Part shown: positions 27,855-36,341 of the stretch, one piece after another
Layout: the number at the start of each line of letters is the position of its first letter
Numbering within the stretch: the first letter of the stretch is position 1
Assembly: GCA_965249775.1 (NCBI GenBank)
Contig: OZ252253.1
Span: 992,001 to 1,056,000, forward strand
Direction: 5' to 3'
DNA from: UBA822 sp965249775
GTDB lineage: Bacteria > Gemmatimonadota > Gemmatimonadetes > Longimicrobiales > Gaopeijiaceae
Length of the DNA stretch: 64,000 bases
The notes under the pieces: model-generated
The model's database searches: none
What the model was told of the DNA's origin: nothing
The model's input: only the letters and a program-made list of their open reading frames with translations
Position numbers and translations under genes: made by a program

Positions 27855-29093
27855 ATGCAGTTCGTCGAGGGAATCCGGCTGGCCCTGCAGCAGATCTGGA
27901 CGGAGAAGCTGAAGAGTTTCTTCAGTCTGCTCGGCGTCATCGTCGGGGTCATGTTCCTCATCGTGGTAGTGAGCATCGTCGAGGGGCTGGATCGCTACAT
28001 CCGCGAGGACCTCGCTACCGCGATGTTCGGTGTGAATACTGTCACGCTCAGCAGGTGGCCGGAGGGGCCGGACATGAGCGGCTCCGGTGCGCGTGCCCGG
28101 CAGCGCCGTCCTCGCATTACCTACGACGATTGGGAGGCCGTGAGGGATCAGATCACCGTCCCCGCCAGCGTGGGCGCGGAGAGCCGAACGAGCGGTGAGG
28201 TCGTCGCCGACAACGGTCAGTCGGTCGAAAACGTTTCGATTCACGCCGTCTCGCCCGAGATCATGGCGATTCGCGACTATGTGGTCGAAAAGGGGCGCAC
28301 GTTTTCTCCTCAAGAGGCCGAGCGTGGCACCGCAGTCGTCGTGCTCGGCACGGAGACGGCGGACCTCCTCTTCGAAGATCTCGATCCCATCGGTCGCCGC
28401 GTACGCATCCGCGGGTTCCCGTATCGCGTGATCGGCGTCCTCGAGGAGAAGGGCAGCATAATGGGGCAATCGCGCGACAATCAGGCCATGGCTCCCGCCC
28501 GGTCGCCGATTCAGGCGGTGACGAACGCGCGCGGTATCGTGGACCAGGTGATGGCGCAGTCTCTGGATCCGGCCGACGTGCTGCCCCTCCAGGCGGAGAT
28601 GGAGGGCATCATGCGGGCGCAGAGGCGTCTGCGCCCCGCCGAAGGGAACAATTTCACGCTCGAGACGGCAGAGGGTTCGCTGAGCTTCTGGGACAACATC
28701 TCCAGGATCCTATTTATTGCGCTGCCGGGGTTGGTAGCGATATCACTCGTCGTGGGCGGCATCGTCATCATGAACATCATGCTCGTATCGGTGCTGCAGC
28801 GAACGCGTGAAATCGGGGTACGGAAGGCGATCGGCGCCCGCCGGAGAGACATCCTGAGCCAGATCCTCATCGAGACCGTCACCCTTTCCGGGGTCGGAGC
28901 GGCGCTTGGCGTGGGGATCGGTGTCGGACTCACCTACCTGGTGAGGGCGCTTTCCCCTCTCCCAGCCGCGGTGGATGTGAAGTGGATCGCATTGGGTGTG
29001 TCGTTGGGGGTACTCGTGGGAGTGGTTTCCGGCGTATACCCCGCCATGCGGGCTTCCAAGCTCGCCCCGGTGGACGCCCTGAGGTACGAGTGA
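27855..29093 (+). CDS. MacB/FtsX-type ABC transporter permease 1
   Basis: 412 residues. N-terminal helix (about 15-40, FFSLLGVIVGVMFLIVVVSIV), a large periplasmic MacB-PCD domain (about 45-285), then three helices of the FtsX domain (LVAISLVVGGIVIMNIMLVSVLQRTREIGVRKAIGARRRDI). The last segment has the TREIGVRKAIGA coupling motif that meets the ATPase. Unlike MacB it carries no nucleotide-binding domain. It is followed 1 base later by a second such permease. Confidence 0.9.
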   Translation: MQFVEGIRLALQQIWTEKLKSFFSLLGVIVGVMFLIVVVSIVEGLDRYIREDLATAMFGVNTVTLSRWPEGPDMSGSGARARQRRPRITYDDWEAVRDQITVPASVGAESRTSGEVVADNGQSVENVSIHAVSPEIMAIRDYVVEKGRTFSPQEAERGTAVVVLGTETADLLFEDLDPIGRRVRIRGFPYRVIGVLEEKGSIMGQSRDNQAMAPARSPIQAVTNARGIVDQVMAQSLDPADVLPLQAEMEGIMRAQRRLRPAEGNNFTLETAEGSLSFWDNISRILFIALPGLVAISLVVGGIVIMNIMLVSVLQRTREIGVRKAIGARRRDILSQILIETVTLSGVGAALGVGIGVGLTYLVRALSPLPAAVDVKWIALGVSLGVLVGVVSGVYPAMRASKLAPVDALRYE

Positions 29094-29094
29094 A

Positions 29095-30402
29095 ATGGAA
29101 ATGAGTCGCCTCACCACGCTCGGCGAGGGCGTCGCCATCGCCTTCGACTCGATCCGCGGCAACAAGCTCCGCTCCAGCCTGACGATTCTCGGCGTTGCGA
29201 TCGGTGTGGGTGTGGTGGTCATGATCGCGGCGCTCATCACCGGAATTCGAACATCGGTCATGGAGGGCTTCGAGTCGTCTGGTCCGGAAAACTTCGGCGT
29301 CATGCGCTTCGATTTTACAGCAGCCCGCCTCTCGATGGCGAGTGGGCGCCCTCCCTGGGCTGACAACCCGGTCATCGAGCCCGAGGAGGCCGAGCGTATA
29401 GGCCGTCTCCCCGGGGTCGATATTGGGCTGTACAACTTCCAGTTCAGCACGACCATGGCGGTGGACGCGCATCGGGTGAACGGGGTGATGTCCCAGGCAT
29501 TTTCATCCGGCTGGCCGGCCTACCAGCCGGGCACATTCGCTGCGGGCCGCGACTTCACGCCGCAAGAGGTGGCCCAAGGCCGCCCCCTGGTCGTGCTCTC
29601 GCTTTCACTCGCCGAGAAGCTCTTCGGAGAGCTCGATCCGGTCGGGAGGAAGATTCGTGTCCGAGCGGTGCCTGACTTCTTTACGATGATGATGGGGGGC
29701 TCGAGCAGCTCGGCGAGCTCCACGAGTGAGGCCTTCACGGTCGTGGGTGTGTTCGAACCGGAGGACAACATCTTCGCATCCGCGATGGAAGATCTTGCCG
29801 TTTTTCCCTACCAGGCGGCCATAAAAAGGCTAAAGACCTCGATTGATCAGGCCACTATCTGGATCGTGCCGAAGCCGTCCGTCCCTACAGCGCAGGTGAT
29901 CGACCAGGTCATCGGCACCATGCGCTCCATGCGCGGCCTGCGCCCGAGGGATGAGAACGATTTCGCCATCATGCGCTCAGACCAGCTTATCGAGATGTTC
30001 AACACGTTCACGGGAGTGTTTCTCATGATCATGCTCGCGCTCTCCTCCGTGGGTCTGCTGGTGGGCGGAATCGGTGTCATCGGCATCATGATGATTGCCG
30101 TAACCGAGCGTACTAGGGAAATCGGCATTCGAAAGGCTGTGGGAGCCACGCGCCAGGAGATCATGTGGCAATTCCTGGTCGAGTCGGCGGTGCTCACGCT
30201 CCTGGGCGGTGTAGCCGGATTGATTATCGGTGCCGTCGGAGCCGAGGCCGTCGCCGCCTACACACCGATCCCCGCCCTTATTCCTTTGTGGGCGATCTTC
30301 ACGGCGATGGCTATGGCGATCGTGACGGGCGTACTCTTCGGCATCGCCCCGGCCTATCGGGCGTCCCGTTTGGACCCCATCACGGCCCTCCGGTACGAGT
30401 AG
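29095..30402 (+). CDS. MacB/FtsX-type ABC transporter permease 2
   Basis: 435 residues with the same build as its neighbour: N-terminal helix (SSLTILGVAIGVGVVVMIAALI), periplasmic domain, FtsX block ending ERTREIGIRKAVGATRQEIMWQFLVES. The two permeases differ in sequence, so a heterodimer is likely. There is no ATPase gene in this operon or before bshB1; the ATPase must come from elsewhere if the pump is active. Starts at ATG 29095 or 29104 (MSRLTTL). Confidence 0.9.
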   Translation: MEMSRLTTLGEGVAIAFDSIRGNKLRSSLTILGVAIGVGVVVMIAALITGIRTSVMEGFESSGPENFGVMRFDFTAARLSMASGRPPWADNPVIEPEEAERIGRLPGVDIGLYNFQFSTTMAVDAHRVNGVMSQAFSSGWPAYQPGTFAAGRDFTPQEVAQGRPLVVLSLSLAEKLFGELDPVGRKIRVRAVPDFFTMMMGGSSSSASSTSEAFTVVGVFEPEDNIFASAMEDLAVFPYQAAIKRLKTSIDQATIWIVPKPSVPTAQVIDQVIGTMRSMRGLRPRDENDFAIMRSDQLIEMFNTFTGVFLMIMLALSSVGLLVGGIGVIGIMMIAVTERTREIGIRKAVGATRQEIMWQFLVESAVLTLLGGVAGLIIGAVGAEAVAAYTPIPALIPLWAIFTAMAMAIVTGVLFGIAPAYRASRLDPITALRYE

Positions 30403-30408
30403 GCGCCG

Positions 30409-30435
30409 GAAGGCTGTCCTGCTTCAACAGCCTTC
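30409..30435 (+). repeat. GAAGGCTG/CAGCCTTC hairpin upstream of bshB1
   Basis: Stem GAAGGCTG (30409-30416) and CAGCCTTC (30428-30435), loop of 11 bases containing TGCTTCAA, followed by TAG. It ends 20 bases before the bshB1 ATG. The same stem occurs ahead of prs at 57467-57487. Confidence 0.7.
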
Positions 30436-30454
30436 TAGATTCGCAGAAATACCG

Positions 30455-31180
30455 ATGACCGAACCCCTCGATCTCCTCGCGATCATGGCCCACCCCGACG
30501 ACGCCGAGTTCCTGTGCGGTGGCGCTCTGTCGAAGGCAGCCGCCAAAGGCGACCGGGTGGGGATTCTCGACCTCACACGGGGTGAAGCAGCGAGTACCGG
30601 GTCCGTAGAGATCCGTGAGCAGGAAGCGGCTCGTTCAGCCGAGGTTATGGGTCTGGCCGTGCGCAGGAACGCGGGACTCCGCGATTCAGGCCTGATCAAC
30701 GATGACGCGTCGCGGAGCGTCGTGGTGGGATTGATCCGAGAGGCACGGCCGAGGGTGATCGTCACCCATTGGCGTGAGGGCAGGCATCCGGATCACCGCG
30801 TCGCCGCCCAACTCGTCTATGACGCCTCCTTCCTTTCCGCGCTGAAAAACTACGATGCATCAGGCGACGCCCACCGGCCCGACAAGGTGGTGCACTGTCT
30901 GCTCTTCCGGGAGGACGCGCCACCGCCGTCCTTCGTGGTGGATATCACCGATCACATCGAGACCAAGATGGCGGCGTTGGCCTGTTTCGAGTCGCAGCTC
31001 TCCGGGAAAACCGCGGCGGGAGAGGTCTTCGGTGGGGGCGACCGGCCCCTCGAGGACCAGATCCGTGCACAGTGCGCCCACCACGGCTCACGGATTCGTC
31101 GCGCTTACGGGGAGCCCTTTTGGACCCGAGAGACGGTTGCTCTGGAGTCGCTAGGGAGTGACGGCGTTTCGACGTTCTAG
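30455..31180 (+). CDS. bshB1: PIG-L family deacetylase, probable bacillithiol biosynthesis BshB1
   Basis: The family removes an N-acetyl group from GlcNAc-malate on the way to bacillithiol. 241 residues. The zinc-binding AHPDDAEF motif is at residues 12-19 (H13, D15, D16), and HPDH at 111-114 supplies the second histidine. The DLTRGEAASTG segment with ADVMGL-type spacing fits BshB1 rather than general LmbE proteins. BshA and BshC are not in the window, so a different small-molecule deacetylase is possible. The stop TAG at 31178-31180 is built from the TA target of the IS630 element plus the first G of that element. Confidence 0.78.
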   Translation: MTEPLDLLAIMAHPDDAEFLCGGALSKAAAKGDRVGILDLTRGEAASTGSVEIREQEAARSAEVMGLAVRRNAGLRDSGLINDDASRSVVVGLIREARPRVIVTHWREGRHPDHRVAAQLVYDASFLSALKNYDASGDAHRPDKVVHCLLFREDAPPPSFVVDITDHIETKMAALACFESQLSGKTAAGEVFGGGDRPLEDQIRAQCAHHGSRIRRAYGEPFWTRETVALESLGSDGVSTF

Positions 31181-32320
31181 TGTAGTGTCGCTAAATTATC
31201 TTGCATGATATAAGGCTACGTGGTATTGTATGACATGCCACTACCCATACGTGTTATGCCACTGCGCCGCGGGGACCGCGCGCGCCTCGAATCGCTGGTC
31301 CGATCCCGCACGACCCCCCAACGCGTGGTCGAGCGCGCCCGCATTGTGCTCGGGTCCGCTGCGGGGGACTCGGGCTCGACTATTTGTGGTGATGTCGGCG
31401 TCTCGCGCCCGACCGTCACACTCTGGTTGGATCGGTATGAGGCTGGCGGGCTTGCGGCCCTCCGGGCCGACCGCCCGCGGTCGGGACGCCCGAAACGTAT
31501 TACCCTGGCCGAGGAAGAAGCCATCGTGCACCGCACGACACAAACGACGCCGCCCACGGGCCGCGGCACCCATTGGAGTACGCGGCTGATGGCCGAAGTG
31601 ACCGGCTTGCATCACTCCACGATTGCGCGCATCTGGAAGGCCCATGGGTTGCGCCCCCATCGGGTCCGGTCGTTCAAGTTGTCCACCGACCCCGCCTTCG
31701 TAGAAAAACTCCGGGATGTCGTCGGGTTGTACCTGCAGCCGCCTGAGCGGGCGATCGTCTTCTCCTTTGATGAGAAGAGCCAGATCCAGGCCCTGGATCG
31801 CACCCAGCCAGGCCTGCCGCTGAAGCGCGGGCGCGCCGGCACCTTCACCCACGATTACAAGCGCCATGGCACGACCACGCTATTTGCGGCCCTCGATGTG
31901 GCCACCGGCCACGTCATTCAGGAGTGCATGCCGAAGCATCGCCATCAGGAGTTTCTCAAGTTCATGAACACGGTCGTGCGCACGACGGCCAAGGATCTCG
32001 ACATCCACGTCATCCTCGACAACTACGCCACGCACAAACATCCCAAGGTGAAACAGTGGCTCCAACGTCATCGGCGAGTCCATTTCCATTTCACGCCCAC
32101 CTCGGCCTCGTGGCTCAATCTTGTCGAACGCTTCTTCAGCGAACTCACCGAGCGACAACTGCGGCGGCTCGCCGTTACCAGCGTGGACGAGTTGATCCAA
32201 GCCATCACCGACTACATCGAGTGCCGCAACGAAAACCCCACACCTTTCACATGGACAGCCACCGTCCGCCAGATCCTCAAGAAGGTCAACAAAGCCAATG
32301 AGACTTTGGCGACACTACAC
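31180..32320 (+). mobile_element. IS630-family insertion sequence, complete
   Basis: 1141 bp between two TA dinucleotides (31178-31179 and 32321-32322), the standard IS630 target duplication. The ends are inverted: left GTGTAGTGTCGCTAAA, right (complement) GTGTAGTGTCGCCAAA, 15 of 16 identical. It has one intact transposase gene filling the element. It has landed at the 3' end of bshB1, directly against a MITE. Confidence 0.92.
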
Positions 32321-32323
32321 TAG
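31235..32323 (+). CDS. IS630-family transposase
   Basis: About 362 residues from ATG 31235; GTG 31220 and ATG 31256 are alternatives and none has a clear ribosome binding site. N-terminal helix-turn-helix domains (VERARIVLGSAAGDSGSTICGDVGVSRPTVTLWLDRYEAGGL). The DDE catalytic core has Asp in FSFDEKSQIQALD, Asp in HVILDNYATHKHPKV and Glu in ASWLNLVERFFSEL, so it looks active. The stop TAG (32321-32323) is formed outside the element by the TA target copy and the following host G, so termination depends on the insertion site. Confidence 0.93.
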   Translation: MPLPIRVMPLRRGDRARLESLVRSRTTPQRVVERARIVLGSAAGDSGSTICGDVGVSRPTVTLWLDRYEAGGLAALRADRPRSGRPKRITLAEEEAIVHRTTQTTPPTGRGTHWSTRLMAEVTGLHHSTIARIWKAHGLRPHRVRSFKLSTDPAFVEKLRDVVGLYLQPPERAIVFSFDEKSQIQALDRTQPGLPLKRGRAGTFTHDYKRHGTTTLFAALDVATGHVIQECMPKHRHQEFLKFMNTVVRTTAKDLDIHVILDNYATHKHPKVKQWLQRHRRVHFHFTPTSASWLNLVERFFSELTERQLRRLAVTSVDELIQAITDYIECRNENPTPFTWTATVRQILKKVNKANETLATLH

Positions 32324-32484
32324 GTGTGGTGTCCCAGAAGTTCGCGAGTCACCGAGAGTGCCGAGGCGCCGGATCCTGCAAGGCGCGACGACGAGGAATA
32401 GCACCGCTATTTCGAGGAGGAGCAACGCCGCAGGGCCGGATGCACCGGTGCTCGAATGGCCGAGACACTTCTGGGACACCACAC
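32323..32484. mobile_element. Palindromic MITE related to IS630
   Basis: About 162 bp with no gene. The ends are inverted copies of GTGTGGTGTCCCAGAAGT (left after one extra G, right exact) and sit next to TA at both sides (32321-32322 and 32485-32486). The interior continues as an imperfect foldback: CCGGATCCTGC near 32370 pairs with the CCGGCCCTGC complement near 32440, with AATAGC-ACC-GCTATT at the tip. The terminal GTGT.GTGTC.C pattern matches the IS630 ends beside it, so the IS630 transposase may mobilise it. Confidence 0.85.
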
Positions 32485-32885
32485 TAAAGCGAGCAGGACA
32501 CCTCGAGAAGCAGTCTCCGCCAACTGGGGACTTCAGAACCGTGGATCTTAAGAGCTTTCGCGCTGGCGCCCCCGCCCTCGGCCAGCCACGGCGCCAGCCA
32601 TGCACTGATCTCGGGAGGTAGGTGGCCAAGGAGGTCTCCGCCCGGCCGATGCACCCACACCCCTGGCGTCTCCTGATCCGGCGGATCGGGGATCAAGTAG
32701 AGCGAATCACCCGCCTCGAGTGCCTCGAGATGGCGATCCCGATCGGCGAAGGCGATGCCGTGTACCGTAGCGCGGAAGTGAGGGGGACGACCATCCGGGA
32801 AGGGGGGACGGTACCTGCTCATGAAGAATGGAACGTCTTGATCACGGTTCACCGGCTGAGGGTCATTGGGTAAGTTGTCCAACAT
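32484..32885 (-). CDS. HIRAN-domain protein
   Basis: Small protein, about 133 residues from ATG 32885, with other starts at 32909 and 32822. The region RATVHGIAFADRDRHLEALEAGDSLYLIPDP...GVWVHRPGGDLLGHLPPEISAWLAPWL has the spacing of a HIRAN domain. That domain binds single-stranded 3' DNA ends when fused to helicases and nucleases; alone its role is unknown. The last codons end at the MITE: its TAG stop is CTA on the plus strand at 32484-32486, made from the MITE end and TA. It is divergent from the cysteine desulfurase gene. Confidence 0.7.
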   Translation of the reverse strand: MLDNLPNDPQPVNRDQDVPFFMSRYRPPFPDGRPPHFRATVHGIAFADRDRHLEALEAGDSLYLIPDPPDQETPGVWVHRPGGDLLGHLPPEISAWLAPWLAEGGGASAKALKIHGSEVPSWRRLLLEVSCSL

Positions 32886-32944
32886 AGGAGGGGCCTCGGC
32901 TTGGGGCAAAACCTGGTCCGAACATGAGTGCTCACGAGGAACGC

Positions 32945-34102
32945 ATGTCGTCCATTTACCTCGATCACGCGGCTACGACGCCGGTTCGCTCCGAGGTGCG
33001 CGAGGGGATGATCGCCATTCTGGATGGCGACTTCGGCAATCCTTCCAGCGCGCACGCTTGGGGACGCCGTGCGGCTGCGCGTTTGGAGGAGGCGCGCGAA
33101 CGAGTGGCGGAGGCCATCGGAGCCGACCGAGGTGAGATCTACTTCGTGCGTGGTGGGACGGAATCGGACAACACGGCCATCCTCGGTCACGCCGAAAGCG
33201 TGCGCCGTCGGGGGGACACACCCTTCGCCGTCGTCTCGGCGATAGAGCACAAGGCCGTCTTGGGCGCCGCTGCCGAGGTCGGGGAACGGGGTGGACGATG
33301 GAGTACACTTCCGGTCTACGCCGACGGCACCCTGGACATGGATGCGCTCGACTCGGCGCTCGTGGAAGGGGCGTCGATCGTGTCCGTCATGACAGTGAAC
33401 AACGAGGTCGGCATTCAGCTGCCGATCGAGGCCGTAGTGGAGCGGACGCATACCCATCGAGTCGTTTTTCACACCGACGCTGTCCAGGCGCTCGGAAAGA
33501 TTCCGGTCAGCGTCCAAGACCTCCCAGTTGACCTCCTCTCCTTGACGGGACACAAGATCTACGGTGCGAAGGGCACGGGCGTACTGTTCGTCCGCGAAGG
33601 CGTCGACATCACGCCGCTCATCTTCGGTGGAGGCCAGGAGCAAGCGTTGCGGCCCGGCACGGAGGATGTCGCCGGGGCCGTCGGGATGTCCATCGCGGTG
33701 GATCTGGCCGTGCAAGAGCAGGAGTCCGAGGCCGTTCGGCTCCGTGGGCTCCGCGACCTGCTCCAGTCCCGTCTGGAGGGCCGCATTGCCGGCCTCCGGA
33801 TCCATGGCGACGTGCCCGACCGCGCCCCGCATATCCTGAACGTAGGCATTCCCCACACCGATCCCGAGGCGCTCCTCGCCGGTCTCGATCTGGAGGGGAT
33901 CGCCGCCTCGGCGGGATCGGCCTGCGACAGCGGGGGTCAGGCGGCGAGCCACGTGCTAGAGGCCCTGTACGGCCAGATGGAGGGGGTCGCCGCTCTCCGG
34001 TTCAGTCCGGGACACTCAACCACAGAAGAGGATGTGGTTCGTGCGGCAGACGTGACACTGAGCGTGCTGGAGCGCTTCAGGAGCGTCGAGGCGCAAGCAT
34101 GA
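32945..34102 (+). CDS. Cysteine desulfurase (NifS/IscS type)
   Basis: PLP enzyme that takes sulfur from cysteine as a persulfide. From ATG 32945, with GAGG five bases upstream, it is 385 residues. It opens with IYLDHAATTP, has the PLP lysine K204 in LTGHKIYGAKGTG and the catalytic Cys C327 in ASAGSACDSG. The gene's last four bases overlap mnmA, so it probably provides sulfur for tRNA thiolation. No iscU/iscR follows, so Fe-S assembly is less likely its main task. ATG 32924 is possible but has no ribosome binding site. Confidence 0.92.
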   Translation: MSSIYLDHAATTPVRSEVREGMIAILDGDFGNPSSAHAWGRRAAARLEEARERVAEAIGADRGEIYFVRGGTESDNTAILGHAESVRRRGDTPFAVVSAIEHKAVLGAAAEVGERGGRWSTLPVYADGTLDMDALDSALVEGASIVSVMTVNNEVGIQLPIEAVVERTHTHRVVFHTDAVQALGKIPVSVQDLPVDLLSLTGHKIYGAKGTGVLFVREGVDITPLIFGGGQEQALRPGTEDVAGAVGMSIAVDLAVQEQESEAVRLRGLRDLLQSRLEGRIAGLRIHGDVPDRAPHILNVGIPHTDPEALLAGLDLEGIAASAGSACDSGGQAASHVLEALYGQMEGVAALRFSPGHSTTEEDVVRAADVTLSVLERFRSVEAQA

Positions 34103-35211
34103 CGAACCCGACGAAGAACCAACGGATCCTGGTCGCCATGTCCGGCGGCGTCGACTCCTCGGTGGCGGCAGCTCTTCTCGTCCAGCAGGGCTACGACGTC
34201 GTGGGCGCTACCATGAAGACGTTCTGCTATTCCGGCAACGAGGCACCCTCCAAGACGTGCTGCGGGCTCGACGGTATCGCCGACGCCCGCCGCGTCTCGG
34301 ACACCTTGGGCATCCCCCATTACGTGTTCGACGTGGAGGAGGACTTCACGCGAGACGTGATCGACGACTTCGTCTCCGAGTACGCCCGTGGCCGGACGCC
34401 AAATCCATGCGTGCGCTGCAACTCCAACACGAAGTTCAAGGACCTGATGGAACGGGGACGAGTCTTGGGGTGTGATGGGATCGCCTCCGGCCATTACGTC
34501 CGGATCGATCACTCGAACGATTCGGCCCCGGCCCTCTACAGGGGTGTCGATGCTTCGAAGGATCAGTCCTATTTCCTCTGGGGCCTTCCCACGGAGATGC
34601 TGCCCCTTCTCCATTTCCCTCTCGGTGACCTGACGAAGCAGCAGGTGCGGGAGCAGGCCCGGGCGCTCGGCCTCGTCACGGCCGACAAGCCGGAATCGCA
34701 GGAGATCTGTTTCGTGCCCACGGGTGACTACCGGGATCTCCTCGAGAAGCGGCTCGAAGCAAGTCATCCAGCCCTGGAGCCTGGCCGAATCATCGCGCGT
34801 GATGGTGAGGTGCTCGGGGAGCACTCGGGGTACGCCAATTTCACGGTCGGCCAGCGCAAAGGACTGGGTGGGGGCTTCGGACAGCCCCTCTACGTGATCG
34901 AGATCCGGGCCGACTCTCGCGAGGTCGTCGTGGGCACGGCCGAAGAAGGCGCATCTCACGGCGTGGACATCGGTGAGGTGAACTGGCTAACGACGCCGCC
35001 CCCCCCTGACTCGCCCATTCACGTGCAGATACGGTACCGTGCCTCGGCCGTCCCGGCGACGGTACAGTCGACGGACGAGCCGCTTACCCTGGCCTTCGAT
35101 GAGCCTCAGCGAGCCGTGACGCCTGGACAATCCGCAGTCTTTTTTGAGGGCCAGCGGCTTCTTGGCGGCGGACGTATCGAACGCGCCTTGGTCGGCTCAG
35201 CTGTGTGTTGA
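34099..35211 (+). CDS. mnmA: tRNA 2-thiouridine(34) synthase
   Basis: Adds sulfur to U34 of Lys, Glu and Gln tRNAs. 370 residues. ATP pyrophosphatase loop SGGVDSSVAA (15-24), catalytic cysteines C104 (NPCVRCN) and C204 (EICFVPTGDYR), and the C-terminal beta-barrel are all present. The start codon lies in the end of the cysteine desulfurase gene, which makes the two a sulfur-relay pair. tRNA-Gln(TTG), one of its substrates, lies at 59540-59610. Confidence 0.97.
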   Translation: MTNPTKNQRILVAMSGGVDSSVAAALLVQQGYDVVGATMKTFCYSGNEAPSKTCCGLDGIADARRVSDTLGIPHYVFDVEEDFTRDVIDDFVSEYARGRTPNPCVRCNSNTKFKDLMERGRVLGCDGIASGHYVRIDHSNDSAPALYRGVDASKDQSYFLWGLPTEMLPLLHFPLGDLTKQQVREQARALGLVTADKPESQEICFVPTGDYRDLLEKRLEASHPALEPGRIIARDGEVLGEHSGYANFTVGQRKGLGGGFGQPLYVIEIRADSREVVVGTAEEGASHGVDIGEVNWLTTPPPPDSPIHVQIRYRASAVPATVQSTDEPLTLAFDEPQRAVTPGQSAVFFEGQRLLGGGRIERALVGSAVC

Positions 35212-35216
35212 GACGT

Positions 35217-36332
35217 TCAATGCTTCAACCCGGATGACGAAGCGAATTCCTCCATCGCTTGCCGTTGCTCGTCGGTCAATTCCTCGGGGATAGCCACGTC
35301 CACCTCGACGATCTGGTCCCCAACGCGCTCCCCCTTTTGGATACCGTGTCCCCGAACCCGCAGCTTCGTGCCACTCTGTGTGCCCGGTGGGATCTTGAGA
35401 TGAACTTTCTTACCGTACACCGTTTTTACCGCCATCTTGGATCCGAGAGTGGCCTGGACCAGGTTGACCGGTATTTGCACATGGATGTCCAGTCCATCAC
35501 GGCGGAAGAAGCTGTGCGGCTTGACCTTGAACGTGATCAAGAGATCCCCCGGCTTGCCACCCCGGCTGCCGCGCTCGCCCTTACCGGACAGGCGGACCTT
35601 CTGGCCGGCTTCTACGCCTTTCGGCACCGTGATCTTGAACCGCCGGTTTTGGCGCACCGTTCCACTCCCTCTGCAGGCCCCACACGGTGACTCGGGGATC
35701 TGGCCGCGGCCGAAGCAAGCCGGGCACGGCCGATTGACCGCGAAGCCTCCCTGGCCGAAGGAGATCGCGCCAGTGCCTTTGCACTCACTACATTTCTCGG
35801 TTCCCGTGCCAGGCGAAGCGCCCGATCCACTACAGACGGCGCACTCTTCGGTGATCGGTACGTCGATGGAAATCTTGCCTCCCTTGACGGCGGTAAGGAA
35901 GGAGATCTCCACAGAATATTCGATGCTGCGCCCTTTAGCGGGTCCTCTATTGGTTTCCTGTGCTGCGGGCTTGGGTTTGCGATCGAAGATCGAGCTGAAG
36001 ATGTCCCCGAGGCCTCCGAATCCCTCGAGATCTTCGAAGGAGAATCCGCCGCTCGCACCCGCTCCCGAACCTCTAGGAGCTCCCCGCCCTCGGCCGAATC
36101 CGAGGTTGGGAATGCGGCGCATCTGGTCGTAATGTTTGCGCTTCTCGGGGTCCGAGAGCACCGAGTAGGCCTCTCCAATCCCTTTGAAGCGCTCGGCTGC
36201 CTTCGTGTTTCCCGGGTTTGTGTCTGGATGGTACTTCTTCGCCAGCGTACGGTAGGCCGACTTGATCTCTGCCTGGCTGGCCTTTTCCGCGACGCCTAGC
36301 GTCTTGTAGAAGTCCTTGGTCCCAGTCGCCAC
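35217..36332 (-). CDS. dnaJ: Chaperone DnaJ
   Basis: Hsp40 co-chaperone that stimulates DnaK ATPase. 371 residues. J domain (1-70) with HPD in KKYHPDTNPG, a Gly-rich stretch, four zinc motifs (CAVCSGSG, CSECKGTG, CPACFGRG, CGACRGSG) and two C-terminal substrate-binding domains. It follows grpE by 9 bases. DnaK and HrcA genes are not here. Confidence 0.97.
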   Translation of the reverse strand: MATGTKDFYKTLGVAEKASQAEIKSAYRTLAKKYHPDTNPGNTKAAERFKGIGEAYSVLSDPEKRKHYDQMRRIPNLGFGRGRGAPRGSGAGASGGFSFEDLEGFGGLGDIFSSIFDRKPKPAAQETNRGPAKGRSIEYSVEISFLTAVKGGKISIDVPITEECAVCSGSGASPGTGTEKCSECKGTGAISFGQGGFAVNRPCPACFGRGQIPESPCGACRGSGTVRQNRRFKITVPKGVEAGQKVRLSGKGERGSRGGKPGDLLITFKVKPHSFFRRDGLDIHVQIPVNLVQATLGSKMAVKTVYGKKVHLKIPPGTQSGTKLRVRGHGIQKGERVGDQIVEVDVAIPEELTDEQRQAMEEFASSSGLKH

Positions 36333-36341
36333 GACTCTCGC

